DNA from: Deinococcus hopiensis KR-140
GTDB lineage: Bacteria; Deinococcota; Deinococci; Deinococcales; Deinococcaceae
Reading direction: 5' to 3'
Length of the DNA: 64,000 nucleotides
Assembly: GCA_943327755.2 (NCBI GenBank)
Contig: CALPYF020000004.1
Span: forward strand, 124,001-188,000
The position numbers were made by a program, and so were the translations under genes. Below, in pieces: positions 37,008 to 45,783 of this stretch. Every line of letters begins with the position of its first letter. Within the stretch, counting starts at the first letter, position 1. Under the pieces are notes generated by a model, which saw only the letters and a program-made list of their open reading frames with translations, had not been told where the DNA came from and made no database searches.

Positions 37008-37298
37008 CGGGGTGTGCCGCCGAACAGTCTGAACCGGGTCCAGAATCGCGTGCCGTGGAGGGGGTGATGGACCGGTCAATGCTGCCGTGCAGGACGGCGC
37101 GGAGCCGTGCTCTGTCGGCGTGGTCGAGAGGCACTCCGCCAGCTGGCCTAAAATGTAGTTCGACGCACGTTTGGCGTTCTGGGCGGAATCTACACTGCGG
37201 CCATAGTTTCCCGAGTTCGCACAACGACTTGACGAGGGTGGGCGCACAGGGTCTTCACCGTGCGCCCACGCCTACATCTGGAAACTAAGGAGTGCATT
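37008..37298 (+). promoter_or_regulatory. Cold-shock gene promoter region and long 5' UTR with hairpin
   Basis: Two -10 candidates, TAAAAT (37149-37154) and TACACT (37191-37196), would give 5' leaders of about 140 or 100 nt. The leader holds a strong hairpin GTGGGCGCAC (37238-37247) / GTGCGCCCAC (37260-37269) whose loop can pair further (GGT/ACC), followed by the AAGGAG RBS (37287-37292). Long structured leaders are usual for cspA-type genes. A 77-codon frame here (37055-37288) is not convincing. Confidence 0.55.
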
Positions 37299-37565
37299 AT
37301 GGCAGTAGGCAAAGTGAAATGGTTCAACGCGGAAAAAGGCTACGGCTTCATTCAGACCGAAGGCAGCCCTGACGTGTTCGCGCACTTCAGCGCGATCCAG
37401 GCCAGCGGCTTCAAGAAGCTGAACGAAGGCGACGAAGTCGAATTCGAAATCGAAGAAGGCCAGCGGGGCAAGGGCCCCCAGGCCAAGAACATCGTCGTGA
37501 CGAAGGCCGCTCCGGTCAGCGATTACGGCGGTGGCGCCGGCGCCCGTCGCAACGACCGCTGGTAA
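37299..37565 (+). CDS. Cold-shock protein, CspA/PprM type
   Basis: 88 residues: a single cold-shock domain with RNP1 KGYGFIQTE and RNP2 DVFAHFSAI, then a short Gly/Arg tail (GGGAGARRNDRW). It binds single-stranded nucleic acids as an RNA chaperone. In Deinococcus radiodurans the CspA homologue PprM modulates induction of the DNA repair protein PprA; whether this is the orthologue is inference. AAGGAG is 6 nt before ATG 37299. A terminator follows. Confidence 0.95.
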   Translation: MAVGKVKWFNAEKGYGFIQTEGSPDVFAHFSAIQASGFKKLNEGDEVEFEIEEGQRGKGPQAKNIVVTKAAPVSDYGGGAGARRNDRW

Positions 37566-37584
37566 GCACTCCTCTCCAGTAGGC

Positions 37585-37614
37585 AGGCACTCCGGAAGCG
37601 GGGTGCCTCTTTTT
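37585..37614 (+). terminator. Intrinsic terminator of the cold-shock gene
   Basis: AGGCACTCCG (37585-37594), GAAG loop, CGGGGTGCCT (37599-37608; one G-T pair), then CTTTTT. Confidence 0.93.
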
Positions 37615-37673
37615 CATGCACACAGCAGGAGGGGGGCGGGCACCCGCAGGGCCCGCCCCCCCTCAGTCCTGCG

Positions 37674-38201
37674 TCACTCCTGACTGGTGATGAACGGCAG
37701 GTTCCGGTCGAACTGCGCGCGGTCCAGGCCGTACCCGTACACGAACGCGTCGGGAATCGTGAAGCCCAGGTACTCCACGGGAATCTCGACCTTGCGGCGG
37801 CTGGGCTTGCTGAGCAGCGCCGCGATCTTCAGCGTCTTCGGCCCGCGGCCCTCAAGGTAGTGCAGCAGGTAGTTCATGGTGATGCCGGTGTCCACGATGT
37901 CCTCCACGAGGATCACGTGCCGGTCGCTGATGGGGAACTGCAGGTCCTTGACGATCCGCACCTCGCCGCTGCTCTGCTTGGCGTTCCCGTAGGAGCTGGC
38001 CTGCAGGAAGTCGATGGTGCAGGGCATGTCCAGCGCGCGCACGAGGTCGGTGTGGAACATGAATGCGCCGTTCAGGACGCAGATCAGGTGAGGCTCGGTG
38101 CCCCGGTAGTCCTCGCGGATCTTCGCCGCGATTTCCTGAATGCGGGCCTGAACCTGCTGCTCGGTGATCTGAACGGGGCCGTTGCCGGGGGCGAGACTCA
38201 T
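37674..38201 (-). CDS. hpt: Hypoxanthine phosphoribosyltransferase
   Basis: 175 residues. Purine salvage enzyme making IMP/GMP from hypoxanthine/guanine and PRPP. The PRPP loop VILVEDIVDTGITMNYLL, the LICVLNGAFMFHTDL region with its cis-peptide loop, and the flexible-loop SSYGNAKQSSG are all standard. ATG 38201 is used: TAGCCT (38210-38215, minus strand) lies 8 nt upstream, so an earlier in-frame start at 38240 would precede the promoter. Divergent from trpC with 60 bp between starts. Confidence 0.95.
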   Translation of the reverse strand: MSLAPGNGPVQITEQQVQARIQEIAAKIREDYRGTEPHLICVLNGAFMFHTDLVRALDMPCTIDFLQASSYGNAKQSSGEVRIVKDLQFPISDRHVILVEDIVDTGITMNYLLHYLEGRGPKTLKIAALLSKPSRRKVEIPVEYLGFTIPDAFVYGYGLDRAQFDRNLPFITSQE

Positions 38202-38261
38202 AGACCCGCAGGCTAACACGCCCGCGTCCCACTTCACCAACCCCGCGCTATGCTCACGCGG

Positions 38262-39065
38262 ATGTCAGCCCGTGACGACACCGCCCCCGTGACGCTTCAC
38301 CTCGACCGTGTGCCCGGCGTGCTGGGCCGCATCGTGCACGAACGCGCCGCCGACTACGCGGCCGCCGACCCGGCCCTGGGCCCTGATCGCGCCCGCACCC
38401 ACCGCTTCGAGACCGCACTGCGCCAGCCGGGCCTGTCCTTGATCGCGGAGGTCAAGCGCGCCAGCCCCAGCCAGGGCGCCATCGCGCCGCTGGACCCGCT
38501 GGAGGCCGCGCGGGCCTACGAGGCAGGAGGCGCGCGCGCGATCAGCGTCCTGACCGAACCCCGCCACTTCGACGGGACCGCGCAGGCCCTGCGGGACGTG
38601 GTGAGCGGCGTCGCGGTTCCCGCGCTGCGCAAGGACTTCGTGGTGCATCCCGCCATGCTGCGCGAGGCCGCCGAGTGGGGCGCGTCGGCGGCGCTGCTGA
38701 TGGTCAGCGTGCTGCACGAGGCCACCGCCGAGTACCTGCACATGGCGCACCACCTGGGCCTGGATGCCCTGGTAGAGGTGCACGACGAGCGCGAACTGGA
38801 CATCGCGCTGGAGGCCGGTGCGCCGATCATCGGCGTGAACAACCGCGACCTGACCACCCTGCACATCGACCTGGCGGTCAGTCCGCGCCTGATCCGCCGC
38901 GCCCGCGACGCGGGGTTCGGGGGCGTGCTCGTGGCCGAGAGCGGCTACCGCACCCCGCAGGACCTCGCTAGCGTGCGGGATATCGCGGATGCCGTGCTGG
39001 TCGGCAGCAGTCTGGCGGGCAGCGGCGACCTGACCCGCGCCGCCCGCGACCTGATGCGCGCGTGA
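38262..39065 (+). CDS. trpC: Indole-3-glycerol-phosphate synthase
   Basis: 267-residue TIM barrel catalysing ring closure of CdRP in tryptophan synthesis. Conserved LIAEVKRASPSQGAI, FVVHPAMLREAAEWGASAALLMVSVL, GLDALVEVHDERELDIAL, IIGVNNRDLTTL and VLVAESGYRTPQD. ATG 38262 follows TATGCT (38249-38254) at 7 nt, leaderless; the frame start at 38250 lies inside that box. It overlaps the following MBL gene by 4 bp and is not in a trp operon. Confidence 0.95.
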   Translation: MSARDDTAPVTLHLDRVPGVLGRIVHERAADYAAADPALGPDRARTHRFETALRQPGLSLIAEVKRASPSQGAIAPLDPLEAARAYEAGGARAISVLTEPRHFDGTAQALRDVVSGVAVPALRKDFVVHPAMLREAAEWGASAALLMVSVLHEATAEYLHMAHHLGLDALVEVHDERELDIALEAGAPIIGVNNRDLTTLHIDLAVSPRLIRRARDAGFGGVLVAESGYRTPQDLASVRDIADAVLVGSSLAGSGDLTRAARDLMRA

Positions 39066-39895
39066 ACCCCGCTCCTCCCCACGCCTCCCTGACGTTCCTG
39101 GGCACCGGCGACAGCAAGGGTGTGCCGCGCTTCTGGTGCGACTGCCCGGTCTGCCACGAGGCCCGCGTGGACGGCGTGAACCGCCGGGGCCGCACCGCCA
39201 CGCTGCTGCGCGTGCCCCTGCCCGGCGGCGGCGAGGGCACCGCGCTGCTCGACGCCGGACCGGACACCCACGCCGCGCTGGCCCGCCTGCCCGGCCCGCT
39301 GGTGCCGGACGTGGTGCTGGTCACGCACGCGCACAACGACCACATCCTGGGCCTGGGCGACCTGCTCGACTACGTGCGCTACGCGGGCGGAAAACTCCGC
39401 ATCTACGCCCCGCCGGAGGTCGTCCCGGCCCTGGCCGACCGCTTCCCGTACGCCTTCCGGGGTGGGTCCCCGGTGCAGCCCATTCCGGACGCGGGCGTGA
39501 GGGTCGGCAACGTGACCCTACGTCTCTTCCAGGTGCCGCACGGCGCGAACGGCGAGAGCCACGCCATCCGCCTCGACTCGCCACACTGGCGGGCCGCCGT
39601 GATCACCGACGCCATCGACGTCCCGCAGGACACCGCGCAGGAATGGCTGGCGTGGCTGGACCTCCTGGCGCTGGGCACCTCCTTCGAGGACGAGGGCGAC
39701 GTCCCGCACAGTGGCCGCAGCGTGTACGACGTCCGCGAGGCGCTGGCCCTCCCGTGGGCGCGCTCGGCGCGGCAGGTGATCCTCACGCACCTGTCGCACG
39801 GCGTGGACGTCCGCCGCACCCACCTCCTGCCGCCGGGGTGGGCGTTCGCGCACGACGGCCTTCAGGTGCCCCTCGCGGGCCCCGCGCGAGTGTGA
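39062..39895 (+). CDS. MBL-fold metallohydrolase, PhnP-like
   Basis: 277 residues. FLGTGDSKGVPRFWCDCPVCHEA at the N-terminus with the three cysteines typical of PhnP/cyclic phosphodiesterase relatives, the metal motif THAHNDHILGLGDL, and later VITDA and ILTHLSHGVD. PhnP cleaves cyclic phosphodiesters; a related activity is likely but the substrate is unknown, as no phn genes are near. GTG 39062 overlaps the trpC stop (GTGA). Confidence 0.88.
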   Translation: MNPAPPHASLTFLGTGDSKGVPRFWCDCPVCHEARVDGVNRRGRTATLLRVPLPGGGEGTALLDAGPDTHAALARLPGPLVPDVVLVTHAHNDHILGLGDLLDYVRYAGGKLRIYAPPEVVPALADRFPYAFRGGSPVQPIPDAGVRVGNVTLRLFQVPHGANGESHAIRLDSPHWRAAVITDAIDVPQDTAQEWLAWLDLLALGTSFEDEGDVPHSGRSVYDVREALALPWARSARQVILTHLSHGVDVRRTHLLPPGWAFAHDGLQVPLAGPARV

Positions 39896-39953
39896 ACGCA
39901 CTCCAACTTTCGCGGGGCGAAACTCACCCCCGCCGCCCCTACACTGTGGCCCG

Positions 39954-40652
39954 ATGACCGCCGCCCGCCAACCCCCCCGTTCCCTGCGCTGGCTGATCCT
40001 GGGCGCCGCCCTGGCCCTGCTGATCGGGGTGGGCCTGCTGCCGGACGTGCGGGCGTTCCTGACCACGGCGTTCGCCGCGCTGACCAGCCGCGACCCGGCC
40101 GTCACCCGCGCGTTCGTGGACGGGCTGGGCTGGGCGGGCCCGCTGGCGCTGATCGCCGGGTTCGTCCTGCAGGCGGTCCTGCCGGTGCTGCCCGCGCTCG
40201 TGCTGACCGCCGTGACCGCCCGCGCCTACGGCCCCTACGAGGGATTCCTGATCGTGTACCTGGGCACCCTGCTGGGCGCCGCCGCCGGGTACTGGCTGGG
40301 CCGCGCGCTCGGCAACGCGCTGATCCGCACGCTGGTCGGGGAACGCACTCGCCTGAAGGTCCACGAGTTCACCGAACGGCACGGCACGCAGGGCGTCCTG
40401 ATGATCCGCCTCATGCCGATCCTGTCCGCCGACGTGATGAATCTCGTGGCGGGCGCGGCCCGCATGGAGTTCCGGCCGTTCATGCTCGCCACCGCCGCCG
40501 GGGCGCTGCCCGTCACGGCGCTGGTCGTGTGGCTCTCCGAGAGCGGCGAGCGGCTGCTGTGGGGCATGGTGATCCTCTCGGCGGTCGTGGCGGGCGTCGC
40601 GGCTGGACGCGCCCTGATCCGGCGCAGACGCGCGGCGCGCGGACTCGGGTAA
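39954..40652 (+). CDS. TVP38/TMEM64 (DedA-like) membrane protein
   Basis: 232 residues, about five to six helices. The conserved SNARE-associated core is visible: LPALVLTAVTARAYGPYEGFLIVYLGTLLGAAAGYWLGRALG, with the Pro and Gly pattern, and GVLMIRLMPILSADVMNLVAGAARM. Such proteins act in membrane lipid homeostasis, possibly as scramblases. TACACT (39940-39945) lies 8 nt before ATG 39954, leaderless. 43 bp separate it from purM. Confidence 0.88.
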   Translation: MTAARQPPRSLRWLILGAALALLIGVGLLPDVRAFLTTAFAALTSRDPAVTRAFVDGLGWAGPLALIAGFVLQAVLPVLPALVLTAVTARAYGPYEGFLIVYLGTLLGAAAGYWLGRALGNALIRTLVGERTRLKVHEFTERHGTQGVLMIRLMPILSADVMNLVAGAARMEFRPFMLATAAGALPVTALVVWLSESGERLLWGMVILSAVVAGVAAGRALIRRRRAARGLG

Positions 40653-40690
40653 ACTGAACGCCCGAAGTCCACCGCACGGTGGATGCAGGA
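40650..40690 (+). promoter_or_regulatory. purM promoter with 5'-proximal hairpin and RBS
   Basis: TAAACT (40650-40655) could be a -10; its transcript would begin near 40662 and fold TCCACCG-CA-CGGTGGA (40668-40683) at its very 5' end, just before the AGGAGG site (40687-40692). The 2-nt loop is tight, so a DNA operator reading is also possible. Confidence 0.4.
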
Positions 40691-40695
40691 GGCTC

Positions 40696-41751
40696 ATGAC
40701 CAAGCAAGACCAGGGCGCCCAGGCGTCGGCATACGAACGGGCGGGCGTCAGCATCGACGCGGGACACCGCGCGGTGGAACTCATGAAAGGCGCTGTGGCG
40801 CGCACCCACACCCCCAACGTCCTGGGCGGCCTGGGCGGTTTCGGCGGCCTGTTCCGCGCCGCGTTCGGGCACATGGACGACCCCGTGCTCGTCGCCAGCA
40901 CCGACGGCGTGGGCACCAAGACGAAGGTCGCGGTGCGCAGCGGCATCTTCACCGGGCTGGGCGGCGACATCGTCAACCACTGCGTGAACGACATCCTGGT
41001 GCAGGGCGCTCGCCCGCTGTTCTTCCTGGATTACGTCGCCATGGGCAAACTGCTGCCCGAACGCGTCGCCGAGGTCGTCACCGGCGCCGCGCAGGCCTGT
41101 GAGGCGCTGGGTGTGGCCCTGCTGGGCGGCGAGACCGCCGAGATGCCCGGCGTGTACGTGGACGGCGAACTGGACATCGTGGGGACCATCGTGGGTGTCG
41201 TGGACCGCCCGAAACTGATCAACGGGAGCGGCATCCAGGCGGGGGACACCGTCATCGCGCTGCCCAGCAGCGGCCTGCACACCAACGGCTTCTCGCTGGC
41301 CCGCATGGCCCTGGACGACCTCGACTGGACCGAGGCGCGTGACGACCTGAACGGGCAGACCCTCGCGCAGGTTCTTCCGGTGCCGCACCGCGCGTACCTG
41401 CACGCCTTCGACGCTCTGGAACGTGCCGGGATCGACGTGCGCGGCATGGCGCACATCACCGGCGGCGGCCTGATCGATAACCCGCCCCGCGTGTTCCCGC
41501 AGGGCATCGGCATGCAGATCGACACCGCCAGCTGGACCGTCCCGCCCGTCTTCGAACTGATCGTGCAGCGCGCCCAGGTCGCCCGGCACGAGGCGTTCCG
41601 CGCGCTGAACATGGGCGTCGGGTTCCTGTTCATCCTGCCCGCCGCGCAGGAGCAGGCCGCGCTGGACGCCCTGAAGACGGCCGGGGAGCAGCCCTGGGTG
41701 ATCGGGCAGATGGTGGAAGGCCAGGGCGTCACGTTCACGGGAGCCGTTTGA
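40696..41751 (+). CDS. purM: Phosphoribosylformylglycinamidine cyclo-ligase (AIR synthetase)
   Basis: 351 residues. Fifth step of purine synthesis, ATP-dependent ring closure of FGAM. N-terminal VLGGLGGFGGLF, LVASTDGVGTKTKVAV, HCVNDILVQGARPLFFLDYVA, LLGGETAEMPGVY, GLHTNGFSLAR and MAHITGGGLIDNPPRVFP are all canonical. ATG 40696 has AGGAGG at 4-5 nt. Stop overlaps the TTG of the next gene. Confidence 0.97.
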   Translation: MTKQDQGAQASAYERAGVSIDAGHRAVELMKGAVARTHTPNVLGGLGGFGGLFRAAFGHMDDPVLVASTDGVGTKTKVAVRSGIFTGLGGDIVNHCVNDILVQGARPLFFLDYVAMGKLLPERVAEVVTGAAQACEALGVALLGGETAEMPGVYVDGELDIVGTIVGVVDRPKLINGSGIQAGDTVIALPSSGLHTNGFSLARMALDDLDWTEARDDLNGQTLAQVLPVPHRAYLHAFDALERAGIDVRGMAHITGGGLIDNPPRVFPQGIGMQIDTASWTVPPVFELIVQRAQVARHEAFRALNMGVGFLFILPAAQEQAALDALKTAGEQPWVIGQMVEGQGVTFTGAV

Positions 41752-42461
41752 CGAAGCGACTCGCCCCCACCGGATTCGCCGCGCCCGACCGCGCCACCGC
41801 CACCGAATTCTGGGTGGTCCGGCACGGCGAGAGCACCTGGAACGCCGACGGCCGCTACCAGGGCCAGGCCGACGTGCCCCTCAGCCACATCGGCATCCTC
41901 CAGGCGGCCAGCCTCGCCGAACGCCTGACCGGGCAGCACTTCGACGCGGTGTACACCAGCGACCTCGCGCGCGCCGCCCGCACCGCCGAGATCGTCGCCG
42001 AACGCCTCACCGGCGCGCCTCCCGCGCAGCGCGACCCCGGCCTGCGCGAGATCGACGTCGGCGAACTGTCCGGGCTGGTCATCAGCGAGATCCGCGAACG
42101 CTACCCCGACTACCTGGGCGCCCTGAGCACCGAACCCTGGAGCACCCGCCGCCCCGGCGGGGAGAGCATGGAGGACCTGTACGCCCGCAGCGGCGCGGCC
42201 TTCGGCGCCCTGCGCGAACGCCACCCGGGGCAGCGCGTGCTGGTGTTCACGCACGGCGGCGTCGTGCGCGTCGCCGTGGGCCTCGCGCTGGGCGGCGTGC
42301 CCGCCAACGCCTGGGCGCGCCTGAGCGTCGCGAACACCAGCATCACCCGCGTCCTGCTGGGCGAGGGCAGCGGCATGCTGCTGGGCTTCAACGACGACGC
42401 GCACCTCGAAAACCTGCTGGAGGCCACCGAGGCCGACGACGTGCTGGGACAGGCGCCGTAA
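41748..42461 (+). CDS. Histidine phosphatase (phosphoglycerate mutase-like) protein
   Basis: 237 residues. RHGEST motif with the phospho-accepting His (VVRHGESTWNADGRYQG), LRTAEIVAERLT-type region (SDLARAARTAEIVAERL), the RPGGESM loop and FTHGGVVRVAV with the second catalytic His. The class includes cobalamin (CobC), glucosyl-phosphoglycerate and broad-range phosphatases; position gives no clear substrate. TTG 41748 overlaps the purM stop (TTGA), so coupling to purM sets the start. Confidence 0.9.
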   Translation: MTKRLAPTGFAAPDRATATEFWVVRHGESTWNADGRYQGQADVPLSHIGILQAASLAERLTGQHFDAVYTSDLARAARTAEIVAERLTGAPPAQRDPGLREIDVGELSGLVISEIRERYPDYLGALSTEPWSTRRPGGESMEDLYARSGAAFGALRERHPGQRVLVFTHGGVVRVAVGLALGGVPANAWARLSVANTSITRVLLGEGSGMLLGFNDDAHLENLLEATEADDVLGQAP

Positions 42462-42696
42462 CGGGCCGGAACGTCCAGGCATCGGAGGGTCCAGGGGTCA
42501 CGGCCTGGGCCCTCTGCCCTGTGAAGGTCCTGGCCGCCCGTATGCCGGTCAGGTCGGGACGCGGTGCAAACCTGCACGGCGTTCCAGGGTCGCCGGTGAG
42601 CAGGCCGGGTGGGCGCACGCTGGGGGCGTGAGTGCCGCAGCGGGGGAGGGGCCGGACGGGCTGGCCCACGGGGCCGCTGCGGCGGGGAGACCGCGC
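42462..42696. other. Intergenic region before the nitronate monooxygenase gene
   Basis: No gene is supported. It contains an imperfect hairpin GGGTCCAGG / CCTGGGCCC without U-tract (about 42487-42512), a GTG-started in-frame extension of the next gene (from 42628) and the GGGGAG ribosome-binding site at about 42684-42689. No TANNNT box at leaderless distance. Confidence 0.5.
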
Positions 42697-44139
42697 ATGA
42701 CCGACCAGCCGACCACCACCGATCAGACTGAAACCCGCCCCGGCACCTGCGAATTGCCGCGTGTCATTCAGGGGGGGATGGGCATCGCCGTGTCCGACTG
42801 GCGGCTGGCCCGCACGGTCTGCCTGAATGGCGGGCTGGGCGTGGTGTCGGGCACCGGGATCGACACGGTGCTGCTGCGCCGCCTTCAGGACGGCGACCCG
42901 GGCGGCGCGGTGCGCCGCGCACTGGCAGCCTTCCCGAACCCGGCGCTGGCGCAGGCCTGCCTGGAGCGGTATTTCCGCCCGGAGGGCCGCGCGCCCGGCG
43001 AGGCGTACGCCCGCCTGCCCCTGCCCACCGCCGACCGCTCCCGTGACGCCTGGGAGATGACGCTGCTGGGCGCGTTCGTCGAGGTCACGCTGGCCCGCGA
43101 GGGCCACGACCGCCCGGTGGGCCTGAACCTCCTGACGAAACTGCAACTGCACACGCTCCCGGCGCTGTACGGCGCGATGCTGGCCGGGGTGGGGACCGTG
43201 ATCATGGGCGCCGGGATTCCCCGCGACATCCCTGGCATTCTCGACTCGTTCGCGGCGGGGCGGCCCGCCAGTCTGCGGGTGGACGTGAAGGGCGGCGAAG
43301 GACTGACGCTGACCTTCGACCCGGCCGACTTCGGCCTGCCGCCTGCACTGCTGGCCCGCCCGGACTTCTACCCGATCGTGTCCTCGCACGTCCTGGCCGG
43401 GGTGCTGGCGCGCAAGGCCAGCGGGCCGGTGCAGGGCTTCATCGTGGAGGGACCGACAGCCGGTGGGCACAACGCGCCCCCGCGCGGCCCGCTGACGCTG
43501 GATGATCGGGGGCAGCCCGTGTACGGCGAGCGGGACGAGGTGGACCTGCCCGCGATGCGCGCCCTGGGCCTGCCGTTCTGGCTGGCGGGTGGCTGCGGCA
43601 CCCCTGAGGCCCTGCGCGACGCCCTGGCGGCGGGTGCGACCGGGATTCAGGTGGGCACCCTGTTCGCCTTCGCGCAGGAATCCGGGCTGCGGGCTGACCT
43701 GAAAGCCGACGTCCTGACCCGCGCGCAGGCCGGGGCGCTGGACGTGTTCACCGATCCCCTGGCGTCTCCCACCGGCTTCCCGTTCAAGGTGGTCACGCTG
43801 CCCGGTACCCTCTCGCAGCCCGACGTGTACGCTGCCCGCGAGCGTGTGTGCGATCTGGGCTACCTGCGCGAGGCCTACCGCACTGACGCGGGCCGGGTGG
43901 GCTGGCGCTGCCCGGCCGAACCGGTCGCGGCTTACGAAGCCAAGGGCGGGGCGGCCGCCGACACGCCGGGCCGCAAGTGCCTGTGCAACGCCCTGATGGC
44001 CGACGCCGGGTACGCCCAGGTGCAGCGCGGCGGGCGCATAGAACCCGGTCTGCTGACCAGCGGGGACGGACTGGGCGCCCTGCGGGACTGGACGCCCGGC
44101 TACGGCGCGGCGGACGTGCTGCGCGTCCTGAACGTGTGA
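42697..44139 (+). CDS. Nitronate monooxygenase family protein (large form)
   Basis: 480 residues, FMN TIM barrel of the NMO/2-nitropropane dioxygenase class: VIQGGMGIAVSDWRLARTVCLNGGLGVVSG, VDVKGGEGLTL, IVEGPTAGGHNAPP with the catalytic-region His, AGGCGTPEALRDALAAGATGIQVGTLFAF. An extended C-terminal part with RKCLCNALMADAG, as in the longer bacterial members. ATG 42697 has GGGGAG 7 nt upstream; GTG 42628 would add 23 residues of low-complexity sequence. A second, shorter family member is at 62649. Confidence 0.88.
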   Translation: MTDQPTTTDQTETRPGTCELPRVIQGGMGIAVSDWRLARTVCLNGGLGVVSGTGIDTVLLRRLQDGDPGGAVRRALAAFPNPALAQACLERYFRPEGRAPGEAYARLPLPTADRSRDAWEMTLLGAFVEVTLAREGHDRPVGLNLLTKLQLHTLPALYGAMLAGVGTVIMGAGIPRDIPGILDSFAAGRPASLRVDVKGGEGLTLTFDPADFGLPPALLARPDFYPIVSSHVLAGVLARKASGPVQGFIVEGPTAGGHNAPPRGPLTLDDRGQPVYGERDEVDLPAMRALGLPFWLAGGCGTPEALRDALAAGATGIQVGTLFAFAQESGLRADLKADVLTRAQAGALDVFTDPLASPTGFPFKVVTLPGTLSQPDVYAARERVCDLGYLREAYRTDAGRVGWRCPAEPVAAYEAKGGAAADTPGRKCLCNALMADAGYAQVQRGGRIEPGLLTSGDGLGALRDWTPGYGAADVLRVLNV

Positions 44140-44184
44140 ATGCCGCCCGGCGCGCCCGGGGTGGGTGCGCTAGGGTGGAGGCAC

Positions 44185-44226
44185 ATGCACCCGCACCTGC
44201 CCACACCTGACCGGCGGAGCCCGTGA
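44185..44226 (+). CDS. 13-codon upstream mini-ORF coupled to meaB
   Basis: MHPHLPTPDRRSP. The ATG lies 8 nt after TAGGGT (44171-44176), the leaderless -10 spacing, and its TGA overlaps the GTG start of meaB (GTGA). meaB also has a GGCGGAG site (44213-44219), so coupling may be partial. No homology is claimed. Confidence 0.4.
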   Translation: MHPHLPTPDRRSP

Positions 44227-45163
44227 GCGCGCCCTCTGCGCCCCCACCGGGTCCGCTGCTGGACCGCTACCGCGCCGGGGACCTGCGTGCCCTGGCCCGC
44301 GCCGTGACCCTGGCCGAGGCCGGACTGCCCGCGGCGCGCCCCCTGCTGCGCGCCGCCCGGGAACGTGGCGCGCGCGCCGTGGTGCTGGGCGTGACCGGCA
44401 GTCCCGGCAGCGGTAAGAGCACCCTGACCGACGCCCTGATCGCGTTCCTGCGCTCACGGGGGCAGCGGGTCGCGGTGCTCGCCGTGGACCCCAGCAGCCC
44501 CTACAGCGGCGGCGCGATCCTCGGGGACCGCATCCGGATGCTGCGCCACCACGCAGACGAGGGGGTGTTCGTGCGCTCCCTGGCCAGCCGGGGTGCGCTG
44601 GGCGGCCTGTCCGAACGTACCCTGGGCGTCCTGGCGCTGATGGAAGGCGCGGGCTTCGACTGGGTGATCCTCGAGACGGTGGGCGTCGGGCAGTCCGAGG
44701 TGGACGTCGCCGCTGCCTGCGACCACACCCTGCTGGTCCTCACGCCTGCCGGGGGGGACGGCGTGCAGGCCTTCAAGGCCGGGATCATGGAGATCGCGGA
44801 CGTGATCGCCGTGAACAAGGCTGATCTGCCCGGCGCGGACCGCACCATCCGTGAACTGATGGCCGCGCAGGGCCTCGGCGCGCACGACGAGCACACCTGG
44901 TTCGCTCCGATCCGCCGGACCGTCGCCGCGAAAGGCGAGGGCATCGAGGCCATCGTGGCGGCCGTCGAGGCGCACCGCGCGCACCTGGGCGAGGAGGGCC
45001 TGCAACGCCGCCGCGAGGCGAGGGCGGCGCTGGAGGTCCGCACCCTGGTGCAGGAACGCCTGCTGAGGCGCGCGCGTGAGCTGGGCCGCGACCTGTACGC
45101 CCGCGTCGCCCGGGGTGACCTGGACGCCGACGACGCCGCCGACACGCTGCTGCGGGGGGACCT

Positions 45164-45167
<4 letters not shown>
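44223..45167 (+). CDS. meaB: Methylmalonyl-CoA mutase-associated GTPase MeaB
   Basis: 314 residues. G3E P-loop GTPase that guards B12 loading of methylmalonyl-CoA mutase. Walker A GVTGSPGSGKSTLTDALI, VAVLAVDPSSPYSGGAILGDRIRM (switch I), ILETVGVGQSEVDVA (switch II) and NKADLPGADRTIREL (G4). The C-terminal dimerisation helices are present. The mutase subunits are not in the window, but an epimerase-like VOC gene (2676) is. It shares B12 dependence with the CarH photoreceptor. Confidence 0.95.
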
Positions 45168-45688
<521 letters not shown>

Positions 45689-45735
45689 CGCCCCCGGCCG
45701 GTCCTCCGGCCCTGGTCCTCTCGCCGCGTAAGGCA

Positions 45736-45771
45736 CCGGGCCCCCGCCTCTGACTGGAGGTGGGGGCCCGG
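45736..45771. terminator. Strong GC hairpin between convergent genes
   Basis: CCGGGCCCCCGCCTC (45736-45750) / GAGGTGGGGGCCCGG (45757-45771), 15 bp with one G-T pair, 6-nt loop, between the ICMT gene (plus) and the MFS gene (minus). No U-tract on either side. Confidence 0.65.
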
Positions 45772-45783
45772 GGTCATGCGGGT

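Noticed and set aside
37055..37288. 77-codon plus-strand ORF upstream of the cold-shock gene
   Set aside because: Runs through the promoter and leader hairpin; no family resemblance.
42628..42696. GTG-started N-terminal extension of the nitronate monooxygenase
   Set aside because: Low-complexity Gly/Ala sequence; ATG 42697 has a well-placed GGGGAG.
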